Source: an uncultured bacterium (GTDB lineage Bacteria > Spirochaetota > Spirochaetia > Sphaerochaetales > Sphaerochaetaceae). From it: a stretch of DNA of 13,178 bases. Every line of letters begins with the position of its first letter. The stretch's first letter is position 1. The notes beneath the pieces were generated by a model. It was not told the DNA's origin, did no database searches, and worked only from the letters and a program-made list of their open reading frames with translations. Position numbers and translations under genes: made by a program. The stretch spans positions 1-13,178 of the forward strand of contig CAJMOS010000083.1 of the NCBI GenBank assembly GCA_905215015.1, given 5' to 3'. Positions 12,867 to 13,178 of the stretch are shown here, piece after piece.

Positions 12867-13178
12867 ATGCAGAACGAAACCAACCGCTATTATCTTGATC
12901 ACCAGAATCAGACGGAATCGAATGCGCGGACGTATCCGAGAAAGTTTCCGGTATCGCTCAAGCGGGCGAAAGGCTCCTGGGTTGAGGATGTGGAAGGCAA
13001 CAAGTACCTTGATTTCCTATGTGGGGCAGGTACGCTGGTGCTTGGACACAATGATGATGAAGTGAACAAGGCAATGGTGGAGATGATTCAGTCTGATGCT
13101 CCGCTGCATACCCTTGATTTGACCACGCCCACCAAAGACGAGTTTGTCCAGACGTTGTTCGGCCTGCTGCCTGCGCCG
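12867..13178 (+). CDS. Diaminobutyrate-2-oxoglutarate aminotransferase, 3' end cut off
   Basis: The first 104 residues of a class III PLP-dependent aminotransferase. The opening ESNARTYPRKFPVSLKRAKG (17-36), then VEDVEGNKYLDFLCGAGT (38-55), LGHN and LHTLDLTTPTKDEF closely resemble L-2,4-diaminobutyrate:2-oxoglutarate 4-aminotransferases (Dat/RhbA type) and, less closely, EctB. The reaction makes 2,4-diaminobutyrate from aspartate semialdehyde, feeding ectoine, 1,3-diaminopropane or siderophore pathways. The PLP lysine lies beyond the window. ATG 12867 has AAGG nine bases upstream; an in-frame ATG at 12846, with AAAGGG nine bases upstream, would add seven residues. The gene seems unrelated to the glycan genes before it and probably starts another transcription unit. 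A partner decarboxylase or ectoine genes to the right would settle the pathway. Confidence 0.83.
   Translation, partial: MQNETNRYYLDHQNQTESNARTYPRKFPVSLKRAKGSWVEDVEGNKYLDFLCGAGTLVLGHNDDEVNKAMVEMIQSDAPLHTLDLTTPTKDEFVQTLFGLLPAP

Noticed and set aside
12736..13065. A 109-codon frame overlapping the aminotransferase start
   Set aside because: It is arginine-rich with no motif and lies in another frame of a clear class III aminotransferase.
1..13178. CRISPR arrays, tRNA/rRNA genes, transposases, integrases, attachment sites
   Set aside because: No regularly spaced repeats, RNA-gene signatures or mobile-element proteins were seen in reading both strands.

Overview
The window reads as part of a cell-surface glycan locus from an anaerobic, probably diderm bacterium. 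The signs are nucleotide-activated heptose genes, lipid-linked sugar-transfer genes of O-antigen modification type, and oxygen-sensitive 2-hydroxyacyl-CoA dehydratase-type iron-sulfur proteins. My best guess at lineage is a Sphaerochaeta-like spirochaete or a Clostridia/Negativicutes relative. That rests on gene content and memory of similar proteins, so it is weak.

Layout. Positions 1-1854 (+): the 3' part of a sedoheptulose-7-phosphate isomerase (gmhA), then a fused heptose-1-phosphate nucleotidyltransferase/heptose-bisphosphate phosphatase. Together these cover most of the route to GDP- (or another NDP-) heptose. Positions 1848-2711 (-): a family 2 glycosyltransferase, convergent with the fusion gene by 7 bp, with its own recognisable promoter. 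Positions 2857-8474 (+): a tightly packed three-gene operon made of (i) a 2-hydroxyacyl-CoA dehydratase-family subunit, (ii) a second dehydratase-type subunit fused to its ATP-dependent activator, and (iii) a YidC/Oxa1-like membrane domain fused, through further membrane helices, to an extracytoplasmic sulfatase/LTA-synthase-like domain. Positions 8503-10781 (-): an operon gtrA-gtrB-ydjC/chbG (flippase-like protein, polyprenyl-phosphate glycosyltransferase, deacetylase). Positions 10978-12648 (+): a divergent GtrII-type multi-membrane glucosyltransferase, the probable third partner of gtrA/gtrB. Positions 12867-13178 (+): the start of a diaminobutyrate-2-oxoglutarate aminotransferase that leaves the window and probably belongs to another pathway.

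How it may work together. The heptose genes supply activated sugar and the family 2 transferase builds glycan in the cytoplasm. GtrA/GtrB/GtrII would add a side sugar from a polyprenyl-phosphate carrier on the outer face of the inner membrane. The deacetylase could trim an N- or O-acetylated sugar. The YidC-sulfatase fusion is likely to transfer or remove a charged group such as glycerol phosphate on an exported glycan. The dehydratase/activator pair is the puzzle: it is a two-component radical-type reductase system co-transcribed with a surface enzyme. This three-gene operon is the strongest candidate for an undescribed system here. Its substrate cannot be read from sequence.

No rRNA, tRNA, CRISPR array, transposase or integrase was seen. 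No gene-free stretch exceeds about 220 bases.
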